The notes beneath the pieces were generated by a model. It was not told where the DNA came from. It ran no database searches and was given only the letters and a program-made list of their open reading frames with translations. The translations under genes and the position numbers were made by a program. DNA of 57,767 bases from an uncultured Christensenella sp. Lineage in GTDB: Bacteria; Bacillota; Clostridia; Christensenellales; UBA1242. Positions 43,010 to 52,400 of the stretch are shown in pieces; the first letter of the stretch is position 1; each line of letters starts with the position of its first letter. The stretch lies in contig CATKZB010000007.1 of assembly GCA_949841595.1 (NCBI GenBank), positions 1-57,767 of the forward strand, read 5' to 3'.

Positions 43010-43435
43010 ATGGCAAAGAAAGTTAAAGCAATGGTTAAATTGCAACTTGAAGCTGGAAAAGCCACTCCTGGACCACCAGTTGGTTCTTCACTTGGACCTC
43101 ATGGTATCAACATTGCGGCTTTTGTTAAAGAATTTAACGACAAAACAGCTTCTCAAGCAGGTTTTATCATTCCTGTTGTGATCACTATTTTTGATGATAG
43201 AAGTTTCACATTCGAAATGAAAACACCACCTGCAGCAGTTCTTATCAAAAAGGCTATAGGTCTTGATAAAGGTTCTGCAAAACCAAACAAAACAAAAGTC
43301 GGAAAAATCACTAAAGAGCAGATCAGAAAGATTGCAGAGACAAAGATGCCTGACCTTAATGCTGCTTCAATTGAAAGTGCTATGTCTATGATTGCAGGTG
43401 CTGCAAGAAGTATGGGCGTAGAAGTTGTAGACTAA
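43010..43435 (+). CDS. rplK: 50S ribosomal protein L11
   Basis: This 141-residue protein, with 23S rRNA helices 43-44, forms the GTPase-associated centre of the 50S subunit. The N-terminal domain begins with [20 protein letters not shown] and continues [15 protein letters not shown]. The C-terminal rRNA-binding domain has [20 protein letters not shown] and ends [17 protein letters not shown]. Length is standard. AGGAGGAAG precedes the ATG. It is followed after 10 nt by rplA. Confidence 0.97.
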   Translation: MAKKVKAMVKLQLEAGKATPGPPVGSSLGPHGINIAAFVKEFNDKTASQAGFIIPVVITIFDDRSFTFEMKTPPAAVLIKKAIGLDKGSAKPNKTKVGKITKEQIRKIAETKMPDLNAASIESAMSMIAGAARSMGVEVVD

Positions 43436-43445
43436 GAGGTGAAGT

Positions 43446-44129
43446 ATGAATAAAGGTAAAAGATATTTAAAATCTCTTGAAAGCTATGACAAAACAGTGG
43501 CTTATGACATCAATCAAGCTGTTGAAAATGTTCTTGCAACAGCAACTGCAAAGTTTGACGAAAGTGTTGAATTGCATGTTAGACTTGGTGTTGACGGAAG
43601 AAATGCTGATCAACAAGTGCGTGGTGTGGTTGTGCTTCCAAACGGAACTGGTAAAACTGTAAGAGTTCTTGTTATCGCTCGTGGAGATAAGGCTGACGAA
43701 GCTGTTAAAGCTGGTGCTGATTATGTTGGCGCTGAAGACATCGTTGCAAAAATCAATGGTGGATGGCTTGACTTTGACGTGGCAATCACAACTCCAGATA
43801 TGATGGGCGTTGTTGGAAGAATTGCAAAAATTCTTGGACCTAAAGGTCTGATGCCAAACCCAAAGAGTGGAACTGTTACTACTGATGTTGTTAAAGCTAT
43901 CAATGATGTTAAAGCTGGTAAAGTTGAATATAGACTTGATAAAACAAACAATGTTCACGTTATCATCGGGAAAAAGAGTTTTGGAAAAGAAAAACTTGTT
44001 GAGAACTTTGCTACAATCATGGATGCAATCGTTAGAGCTAAACCTGCTGCTGCAAAAGGACAATATATTAAGAGTGTTACTTTGGCTGCAAGCATGGGAC
44101 CTGGTGTGAAAGTTTCTTACAATATTTAA
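43446..44129 (+). CDS. rplA: 50S ribosomal protein L1
   Basis: This 227-residue protein of the mobile L1 stalk helps release deacylated tRNA. In many bacteria it also represses its own operon by binding a leader that mimics its rRNA site. Signature parts are [75 protein letters not shown] and [10 protein letters not shown]. Length is standard (about 230). The ATG is preceded by GAGGTGAAGT. A strong terminator follows, so the usual rplJ-rplL partners are not co-transcribed here. Confidence 0.97.
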   Translation: MNKGKRYLKSLESYDKTVAYDINQAVENVLATATAKFDESVELHVRLGVDGRNADQQVRGVVVLPNGTGKTVRVLVIARGDKADEAVKAGADYVGAEDIVAKINGGWLDFDVAITTPDMMGVVGRIAKILGPKGLMPNPKSGTVTTDVVKAINDVKAGKVEYRLDKTNNVHVIIGKKSFGKEKLVENFATIMDAIVRAKPAAAKGQYIKSVTLAASMGPGVKVSYNI

Positions 44130-44136
44130 TTTGTAT

Positions 44137-44170
44137 AAAAGCAGGTAAACACCTGCTTTTGTCTTATTTT
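44137..44170 (+). terminator. Terminator after rplA
   Basis: AAAAGCAGGT (44137-44146) and ACCTGCTTTT (44151-44160) form a perfect 10-bp stem with a 4-nt loop and a T-rich tail. Confidence 0.93.
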
Positions 44171-44435
44171 TAACAAAAAATAATTAAAATAGCGAAAAAA
44201 AACGGCAAAATTTCAGAAAAATCGTTGATTTTGGGATAAAAAATATAATATTAAAGAATTTGACGACATTTTTTCGACAATAAAAGTGTTTTTATTGCAG
44301 TATAGTAATAAAACACATTCACAAAATACTTATAAATTTTGAAGCATATTGACGTTATTTTATTTGACTTTTAGCTTCAAAGTGCGTTAAAATATTCTAT
44401 GAATTTATAGACTATTATTTAGGAGATTTTACTTT
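44171..44435 (+). promoter_or_regulatory. Upstream region of the 1,416-residue surface protein: promoter and inverted repeats
   Basis: There is no gene here. The promoter is TTGACT (44364-44369), an 18-nt spacer and TAAAAT (44388-44393), with a start near 44400. An 8-bp inverted repeat, TTTGAAGC (44338-44345) and GCTTCAAA (44374-44381), straddles the -35, and its second half lies in the spacer, as an operator would. A second imperfect hairpin pairs 44286-44296 with 44307-44316 (one bulged T). The rest is AT-rich and featureless. AGGAG at 44421-44425 serves the ATG at 44436. Confidence 0.6.
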
Positions 44436-47400
44436 ATGAAATTTAAAAGAAAAAATCAATCAATTTTGTTTAGAGGATTGGTGCTTACAATGGCATTGGC
44501 TTTGACCGTGCTTTGTTTGCCATTCAACGAAATGTTGATGGTTTATGCAGACCTTCTCAGCACTGATTATTCTCATATGACAATTGGAAAAGTTGATGAA
44601 GAAGTTTCAACTTCTGTCACAAAGGGAAGCACATATTATATCCCAAAAGCTTATATCGGTGGAGACAAGGATTATGTTGTGGGCAACAACATCTCTGATG
44701 CTAATGTAAAAACATCTAAAGTGACTGTTCACTATAGTTCTGTTTTATTGGGTGGAGTTGAAAATGGTGCTGCACTCAAAGGTGGAGATAATGAAACAGG
44801 AATTGTTTCAGTCGCAACTGATTCTTCTTCAAATTATTTGGGAAGTTTTGTTGCTGACAAAATCGGCGCTTACACAATCACTTATTCTTATAGTTATGAA
44901 ATTGAAGGTACAACTTACAGCAATTCTTATGAATTTAAAGTTGAAAGTGAACTTACAAACGCTTCAATCAATTTTGTTGAAAATGAAAAGAGTTTCATTC
45001 CAAGTGTGATTGACCTTGCTCTTGCTAAAAATGGTGACACTTACAAAGACTTATATCTTCCAACACCAGAACTTGTTGATGAAGAAAACGAAACAGTTGA
45101 AAATGTGACATATGTAACTGACAGAGGTGAAGTTGGTGCAAAAGGAAACTATGTTGTTGTTTCAGCAATAGGTGGTGTTAACTCTAACACAGTTACAATT
45201 TCTAAAAATGTAGAAAATGAAAAATTGTATATTTCTGGCGATGTATTTAAAAATGCAAACTTAGGTGCTGGCAAATACACAATCACTTATGCTTATTATA
45301 TTGATGGACAATTTGTTACTTCTTCAACAAAGAGCACTCAAGTTTATGCTGAAAACAACAAATATTACACAGACTATTCTTTGAAATTGGAACTTGCTTC
45401 AGACTGGACAGATAATGGACAAACTGGAGTTGAAACAAAATTACCTTCAGCAACCGGGGTAACTTCAAAAGACAGTAAACCAGCAAGTGAAAAAGTTGAT
45501 GTTTATTACACAGTTTCTGTTTATTATAAAGCTGCAAATTCTGATAAGAATTATGAACTTATCAATGCAACAGAATATAATGAAGAAGCCGGAGAAAAAA
45601 TTGTCAATGAAGATGGAACCTTGGTTGATGCAACAAAGTTTAAGCCTTTGAATGATGGCTGGTATACATTTGTTTACAGCATCACTGATTTCTATGGAAA
45701 TACAGTTTCTTCAACAAAAGGTGTTTATGAATATGCAAACATCAAAGATGAACAAGATCCAACACCAGTTGTTTACGAAGCTAAAAAAGAAGGCGAAAAG
45801 AACACAGAAGATCAATCTTACAAACTTGCTTCTCGTTCAGTTCCTAATGGTGTAGTTGTTTATGCAATTGGCATTGATGACAATGTTTCAAAAGCAGATA
45901 CAAAGGGAGTTGTGCTTTCTCGTAAGATCATGACAAGTGAAACAGTTTCAAAACTTACAATCACTGACTATAATGAATATAATTTGGTGTTCAATTACAG
46001 AAACACAACAAATCCAGCTTATGTAAACTTGAGAACAAACAACTATATCATCAGAAAGCAAACAGGAAGTGTTTCTTCTGATGTTGATATGCTCAATTGG
46101 CTTAAAGAAAACAAATATTTGATTGTTGTTGACAATGCAAACGCTTCAACAATTTATGATATCTTCAATGCTGAAAATTATTTTGATGAAATTGAAAGTG
46201 TTAAAACAGCTCTTGCAAACTTATCAGAAGATGCAACTGAAGACGAAATTGCTTCTGCAAAAAGAACTGCAGCTGTTGAATGGTTGAAATCAAGCGCATC
46301 AAAAGAAGCAGGATTTGCTTATTTGGATGTAAAGGAAACATTTGGTGCAACTTCTGCAGAAAATGGAATGGGTTCTGGACAATACTATATTCACTACATT
46401 GCAAAAGATGCAGCTGGAAATGAAAAAGATGTTTCAAAGTCAATGTACATTGGCACATACACAGATAACGACATTCCTGAATTAAGATTCCCTACAACTC
46501 TTTCAGATTTTTATTTCCCAACAGATGTAGTTAAATTTGATGCTCCAACAGCTTCAGATAACTATGACACAAACATGCTTGTAAGAACAACGTATCGTTA
46601 TCTTGATGTCAATGGAAATGTTCTTGATGTTAATGACAAAGACGGAAAAGTTTCTAATGAAAATTTGACTGACCTTCGTTTAGATTTGGATGGAAAAAGA
46701 GTTGACAATCAATTGTTGACAGAAAAATATAATGAATATCTTAAAGGTGAAGCAAACGGATATGTTGAACTAACTGACAAAAATGCAAGCTCTTATTCAA
46801 TTGATTTGGCAAAAGACTTGAAATATACCGAAAAACTTAAAAACGCAGTTTCTCTTCAAATTGTTTCATATGTTTATGATGACAATGGAAATGCAAACAT
46901 CTATGGAGAAACAATTTCAATTCTCAACACAATTGATAATGCTCCACCAAAATTTGTCGAACCTGAAGAAACCATTTCTCAAAACACTTACGAACAAGGT
47001 GCAGAGATAGAACTTCCTTCACTTACAGTTATGGATGATGCAGTTGCATTTATGGACTTTGAAGTGAATGTTTATTATGTTAATGGAGACACAAGAACAA
47101 AGATTTCAACTTATGATTTCTCTTCTGAAAGAGAAGTTTTAAGTGAAAGTGGTGCAGGAAAGTATACTGTTAATGCAGGTAAATTTGTTGCTGCATTTGC
47201 AGGAAAATATGAAGCTAGCATTTCAGTTAAAGACAGCAAAAACAACACAATTGTTTCTTTTGCAAATTACACTGTAAGTTCAAGAAATATCATTCAACCA
47301 CCAGTTATCAATGCTTCTCTTGAAAGCAAAACAGTTCAACTTGATGGTGATGACAATTATAATCCAAAAGATGGAATCACAATTCCAACTCCATCTGTAA

Positions 47401-48686
47401 GCTATCAAATTCCTGACAGTGTGACTTATGATGTTTACAGCAAAAATCCAAGTGCATATACTGACACAACTTATGTTGTTAAAGGTGTAAATGCAAATGG
47501 AAAAGCTACAAACTGGAGCACAACTTATGGACAACAAGGTTCATTTAAGCCAACAGCAACAGGAGAATATCCAATCGCTTATACAGTTAATCTTACAGTT
47601 TACAACCATAAGACTTTCAAATATATTGATGTTGATCCTTCAAATGACTATAAGGGTGGTTATTACGAATTTACAAATAACGGCAAGACAGCAGAAGTTG
47701 TTTTGAACAAAGAAGGTAAATTTGAAGCAACAATAACAGAAGGATTGTATGTTATTGAAAAAACTGAAGATGGAAATGTTGTAATAAAGAAAGAAAATAT
47801 TGAAACAAGCGTTCCAACAAATTCAGCTCTTGATGGTGTTGATTTTGAAACTTGGTTTGCTGATATGAAAAACTACAACTTGACAAGCGATGTTTACACA
47901 ATCATTGTTGAAGATTCAAAGGGACCAAGCATTGCTGAAGAACTTTATCCAACAGCAATTTCAACAGAAGAAATTTCTGCTACTGAAGGCTATAAATTGC
48001 CAATCTATGCAATTCAAGCAACAGACGCAAGTGGAATCAATATGGACAAATCAAAAGTTGTTTTGTCTTGGAAACTTGCCAACGGAACAACAGGTTCTCA
48101 CACTTACGAGAAATTGTCAAAAGACACAGAATATACAATCAAATCAAGCAACGGAAATGTTTTGGACGGAACATACACAGTGACATACACTGTTTATGAC
48201 AACAACAACAATTACACAACAAAAGAATATACAATTGCAGTTGGTGATAATGTTGCTCCAACATTGAAGTTTGATGACAAATTTGTTGAAGAAAAATTTG
48301 AAATTGGAAATCAACTTAAAATCGACATTTCTAAAGTGAAATTTACAGACAACAAACCATTCCAAGAAAATGTTAAACCAACAATTAAACTTGTTAACTC
48401 TTCAACAAGCAAAGAAATCAAATATGACGTGGTTGGTGACACTTATATTTTTGAAGAATTTGAAGAAGTTGGAACTTACAACTTGACAGTTGAAATTGAA
48501 GATGCAGTTGGAAACAAGACAACAGAAAGCTTCTCAATTGAAGTTTCTGCAAAGAGTTCTGACACAACAATGACCTATAAAGTAGTTGGAACAATTTTGA
48601 TTGTGGTTTCAGTTCTTGTTCTTGTTGGAGTTATTGTTTACTTCATTGTTTCAAAAGTTAAACTTGACAAAGAACTTAAAAAATAA
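44436..48686 (+). CDS. Large secreted Ig-like multidomain surface protein, membrane-anchored
   Basis: This gene encodes 1,416 residues. The N-terminus is a long signal sequence (basic MKFKRK, hydrophobic core about 17-35, and a likely cleavage after VYA near 42). The body consists of repeated beta-sandwich modules. At least four begin with D-x-x-P and contain a LPxxxxxD pattern: near residue 677 (DNDIPELRF), 834 (DNAPPKFVEP), 1160 (DSKGPSIAEE) and 1271 (DNVAPTLKFDD). They resemble bacterial Ig-like or cadherin-like folds ending in a GTYNLTVEIEDAVGN type strand. The C-terminus is one membrane helix (VVGTILIVVSVLVLVGVIVY) and a basic tail. There is no LPXTG and no recognisable enzyme. It has its own promoter and a strong terminator. 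Adhesion or a structural surface role is inferred. Confidence 0.85.
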   Translation: MKFKRKNQSILFRGLVLTMALALTVLCLPFNEMLMVYADLLSTDYSHMTIGKVDEEVSTSVTKGSTYYIPKAYIGGDKDYVVGNNISDANVKTSKVTVHYSSVLLGGVENGAALKGGDNETGIVSVATDSSSNYLGSFVADKIGAYTITYSYSYEIEGTTYSNSYEFKVESELTNASINFVENEKSFIPSVIDLALAKNGDTYKDLYLPTPELVDEENETVENVTYVTDRGEVGAKGNYVVVSAIGGVNSNTVTISKNVENEKLYISGDVFKNANLGAGKYTITYAYYIDGQFVTSSTKSTQVYAENNKYYTDYSLKLELASDWTDNGQTGVETKLPSATGVTSKDSKPASEKVDVYYTVSVYYKAANSDKNYELINATEYNEEAGEKIVNEDGTLVDATKFKPLNDGWYTFVYSITDFYGNTVSSTKGVYEYANIKDEQDPTPVVYEAKKEGEKNTEDQSYKLASRSVPNGVVVYAIGIDDNVSKADTKGVVLSRKIMTSETVSKLTITDYNEYNLVFNYRNTTNPAYVNLRTNNYIIRKQTGSVSSDVDMLNWLKENKYLIVVDNANASTIYDIFNAENYFDEIESVKTALANLSEDATEDEIASAKRTAAVEWLKSSASKEAGFAYLDVKETFGATSAENGMGSGQYYIHYIAKDAAGNEKDVSKSMYIGTYTDNDIPELRFPTTLSDFYFPTDVVKFDAPTASDNYDTNMLVRTTYRYLDVNGNVLDVNDKDGKVSNENLTDLRLDLDGKRVDNQLLTEKYNEYLKGEANGYVELTDKNASSYSIDLAKDLKYTEKLKNAVSLQIVSYVYDDNGNANIYGETISILNTIDNAPPKFVEPEETISQNTYEQGAEIELPSLTVMDDAVAFMDFEVNVYYVNGDTRTKISTYDFSSEREVLSESGAGKYTVNAGKFVAAFAGKYEASISVKDSKNNTIVSFANYTVSSRNIIQPPVINASLESKTVQLDGDDNYNPKDGITIPTPSVSYQIPDSVTYDVYSKNPSAYTDTTYVVKGVNANGKATNWSTTYGQQGSFKPTATGEYPIAYTVNLTVYNHKTFKYIDVDPSNDYKGGYYEFTNNGKTAEVVLNKEGKFEATITEGLYVIEKTEDGNVVIKKENIETSVPTNSALDGVDFETWFADMKNYNLTSDVYTIIVEDSKGPSIAEELYPTAISTEEISATEGYKLPIYAIQATDASGINMDKSKVVLSWKLANGTTGSHTYEKLSKDTEYTIKSSNGNVLDGTYTVTYTVYDNNNNYTTKEYTIAVGDNVAPTLKFDDKFVEEKFEIGNQLKIDISKVKFTDNKPFQENVKPTIKLVNSSTSKEIKYDVVGDTYIFEEFEEVGTYNLTVEIEDAVGNKTTESFSIEVSAKSSDTTMTYKVVGTILIVVSVLVLVGVIVYFIVSKVKLDKELKK

Positions 48687-48693
48687 TCATAAT

Positions 48694-48724
48694 AAAAAAA
48701 GACCATAAAGATGGTCTTTTTTTT
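48694..48724 (+). terminator. Terminator after the 1,416-residue surface protein
   Basis: AAAAAAAGACCAT (48694-48706) and ATGGTC plus a run of T (48711-48724) form a long stem with an AAAG loop. Confidence 0.92.
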
Positions 48725-48740
48725 ATTTGTTGTGTGTCTT

Positions 48741-48769
48741 TTGCATTCTCTTTTGGAATATGTTATACT
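48741..48769 (+). promoter_or_regulatory. Promoter of the HAD-family gene
   Basis: TTGCAT (48741-48746), a 17-nt spacer and TATACT (48764-48769) with an extended TGT. The start is predicted near 48776, 16 nt before the ATG at 48792, with AAGGA as ribosome-binding site. Confidence 0.75.
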
Positions 48770-48791
48770 GAAACAGTAAAAGGAAGATTTG

Positions 48792-49367
48792 ATGATAATA
48801 GGAATAGATTTTGACGGAGTATTGTTTGACACAGAAAGCTTTTTCAGGACTTATGCAGAAATTTTTGACATAATGCATAATGGAACGGGTATGGTTGCTT
48901 GTGATGAATTAAGGGCTGAAAAAAGCTATGCTTGGGGCAAGGATATGTTTGATGAATATATTCAAGGATGTTTGCTTGAAAGTGAAAAGAAGGCACAAAT
49001 AATGCCTTATGCAAAAGAAATTATTGATATGTTGATTTCGGAAGGACATAGTTTTGTTGGAATTTCCAGCAGAGGAATTTTAGATAAAGAAGAGATTGAA
49101 ATTACAAAAGAAAGACTTAAGTCAGAAGGAATTGTTTTAAAGAAAATTCTCTTTTGTCAATCGGACAAATTGAAAGCATGCTTAGATGAAAAAGTTGATG
49201 TCATGATTGAGGATTTTTATGACATCGTTGACAAACTTTCTGACAATGGAATAACTTGTTTGTATTTCAAAGATATAGTGACAAAGTCTTTCGAGAAAGA
49301 TAATGTTGTTGAAGTGAAAAATTGGGGAGAAGTTTACCGTGCAATTTTGAAATTGTCGAAGAATTAG
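48792..49367 (+). CDS. HAD-superfamily phosphatase, 5'(3')-nucleotidase-like
   Basis: This 191-residue small HAD hydrolase starts IGIDFDGVLFDTESFFRTYA, with the nucleophile and general acid-base pair D6 and D8. Motif II is GISSRG (about 81-100). A lysine-bearing stretch (FCQSDKLKACLDEK) and the motif III acid in VMIEDFYDIV complete the site. The small helical cap and overall length resemble bacterial 5'-nucleotidase/deoxyribonucleotidase (NT5C) relatives, but the substrate is not determined by sequence. The ATG at 48792 is chosen over an in-frame TTG three nt upstream, by ribosome-binding-site spacing. It stands alone between two giant surface-protein genes. Confidence 0.82.
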   Translation: MIIGIDFDGVLFDTESFFRTYAEIFDIMHNGTGMVACDELRAEKSYAWGKDMFDEYIQGCLLESEKKAQIMPYAKEIIDMLISEGHSFVGISSRGILDKEEIEITKERLKSEGIVLKKILFCQSDKLKACLDEKVDVMIEDFYDIVDKLSDNGITCLYFKDIVTKSFEKDNVVEVKNWGEVYRAILKLSKN

Positions 49368-49410
49368 AAAAAAGAAAACACACTTATATTAGTGTGTTTT
49401 TCTTTTTTGT
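49366..49410. terminator. Bidirectional terminator between the HAD gene and the third giant gene
   Basis: A-rich and T-rich arms enclose AACACACT and AGTGTGTT with a short TATATT loop. The long stem with U tracts on both strands ends the HAD gene (plus) and the 2,732-residue gene (minus). Confidence 0.9.
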
Positions 49411-52400
49411 TATTTAACAGAAATACGTTTTCTGAGCTTGAATATCAAGAATACAACCACAAGTGCAACGACCACTGAAATTACTATCGCAATGATTGTT
49501 GCTGGGTTCATAGGTTCGTTTTTAACGACCTTGTAGCTGAATAATAGATTTCCACTTGGAGAGACAATTTGAACATAGAATGAACCTTTTTCATCTCTAT
49601 CTATTGTGGCTGAACCTTCGCCAGTTGATTCTGCATTTATTTCTGTGCTGTAGATGATTCTTGCTGTTGTTGCAGTATCATCGGTGTATTTTATTATTCT
49701 TACAACACATTCACCCATTTCTTGATAGATGTTTTCTTGATTGAACACCACATCAACTTTTTCTGTTGTCCCAGCGCCTTCAGCTACAGAGATTCTGATA
49801 GGAGCTGTTCCGACTTGAATTATCACTTTGTAAGTCCAACTTGTTGGCATTGAAGATTGTCTGTAACTTGTGTCGTTTGAATTTATTGTGATAAGGTAAG
49901 TTCCAGCACCAGTCTTTTCATCCAAATACGATAGTGGAAGTTCTGTCATATAAAGTTTTCTGTCAACTGTGATTGTGGAAACATCCAAAGTTTTAAGCAA
50001 TGTGTCGGTTATGTCTTTTCCATCTCTTTCAACTTTCTCAATGTAATAGTTGGCATATTTGTTGAAAACATAAGAATATCTATATTCGTTTGCATTTAAA
50101 ATTGTGAATTGATAAGTTTCTCTTCTTATCTTTCCTACATCAGGAAGATTGCTTGTTGCTGTGAAGAAAATTTCATAATAGCCAGCTTCAGTAAAGTTGT
50201 ATTTTGTTGCTGTTGTTGAATCTTCAGTCAAATTTTTGATTTCGTCTTCAGATAGTGCAACTCCATTTTTCTTTACACTCAAAACTGGATAGCCGTCAAG
50301 AGTGTAGAAATCAGAGCGAGTTGTCTTGTCCAAATTGATTGTCACTTGTCCGTTGTAAACGGCTTGTTTGATTGGGGCCGATGTTTCTTGTTGTTCTGTC
50401 AATGGATTTGTGTAAGTCATTGTGAAAGGAACATCTTTTAAGAATATAAAGTTGAAAGCTTCAGTTTGACCTGCATTTCCTCGATTAAACTTCTGAACAT
50501 TTCCGGCGTTGTCAATCAATGAGATTGTGTATTTGCCTGAATGTGTAAGGTAAAGATAATTATATTCTTTTCCATTGTTTCTTCTTGTGTAAACAATTGG
50601 AGATAATTCAACACCATCTTTCACCAAGCGAATGTTTATTTCATTTTGAACGATTCCATAATATTTTGACCATTGAAGCTCAATACGATTTATCGACGAA
50701 TAATCTTCGGAAATCACAACACTCTTTGATGTTTGATTTACAAGATTTTCGGTTGTATCAATAATTCCACTTGTGTTGTAGGTGTAGAATTCGTCAACAA
50801 AGTTGTCAGAACTTGGAATGTATGTGATAATAATGTTTGTGTTGAAAGCTGGAATATTTCCAAGTGATGGATTTCCAGTGTTTGAAATCAACCAATGTTC
50901 TGACTTAACACTTGAACTGTCTGTGAATGTGTCAATCAAGGTTGCAGTAATTTCTTGCTCTTTGTTTGTTTTGATTTGAACAGAATCTTTGTCAGTGTAA
51001 CTTAAATTGACAATGTAGTGATTTGAATACCTTGTTCCACTGGCAGTTGTGTAAATTGTGTTGCTCTTGTCAACAACAGTGGTTGAACCATTGATTGTTT
51101 TTTCAATCCAGAATGTCGATGTTTGTGATGAAAGATTAAATTCAAAGATTTGCGATACTGGAACATTTTCAAAAATGTATTCTGCTGTTCCAAATTCGTT
51201 GTTGATGTAAGTTTCATCATACCAAACTTTCAAATAATATTTTTGCATTTCACTGGAATTGCTTTTTAAGATTGTTCCAGAAGAAACTTCTTCCCAATTT
51301 GATTTATCTGTGCTTATTGAATATTTGACAGGGATGAAAGTTTCTTTGTTTGAATAGAGCAGTGTCACTTCAGAGAAATAACCAGTTTCGTCATCACTAA
51401 TGGCTTCAACGATGTTTTTTGTTATATTGTTTCTGCTTGCATCCAAAAGCTTGAATTGCCCAGCCTTGTTATTTTCGGTTGTGTAATTTGCTTGTGGAAG
51501 CTCGTTGTATAATGTGAAATAGATTGTTTTAATAAGGTTGTTATCATTGAAATCTCTCACTTCCAAAACAAAATTGTTGTTATATTGTTCTGTTGTATTT
51601 TTTGTAGTTAAAGTGATTGTTGAGATTCCATTGCTATCTTGAGTTATTTCAAAGTTTGCTTTTTCACATGATATTGATTTTTCACCAGAGATAAAATCAA
51701 AAGGTGTGACTGAATATTTGCTTGGGTTGTATGAATATTTGAAACCATTTTTTGTTATGTAGACCAATCTTCCGTTTGTGTTTTCATAATATGCATACAA
51801 ATCTTGTTCTGATGAAATTTCTCTTGTTATGATTGTTTCTTTATAGAGATGTATTTCTTTGTAAGTTAAAGCATAGTTGTCTGTATATTCATAAACAATT
51901 CTGGTGTTTGCAACAAATCCAAGTTCTGGATTGATTTCAAAAGTGATTGTATTTTGAGTTCTGTCAGCAGTCACTATCACATTTGAATTTGATTGCCACA
52001 AACTTGCATAACCTAATTGGTTTTGTTGAGAGAATATAATTTCATTATTTGCTTTTATTGTCAAACCTGTTAAGAATGTTGAACTGTTTGTTGTGTTTTG
52101 AATGGCTTGATCAGTTGGTTGTGTAAATCTGATGTATTCTCTCTCTTGTGAGTTGGTAAGTGTTGCAGGCAGAGTTGTGTTTCTCACATTGACATAGAAT
52201 GAGTCGGCATTGCCATTTTCTCTGTTATAGAAAGTTAATGAATTTTTATATCTTGTGCTTGTGAGACCATCAATAAGATCTGATATCTCTATTTTTGTGA
52301 AATTGTTACCTACAAAAGCATAAGCATAATTTTTATCCCAAGGTGTGAGCATCAAATATCTTGTTGTTGCAAAGCCATTTGCATTCAAAATTTGCAATTT

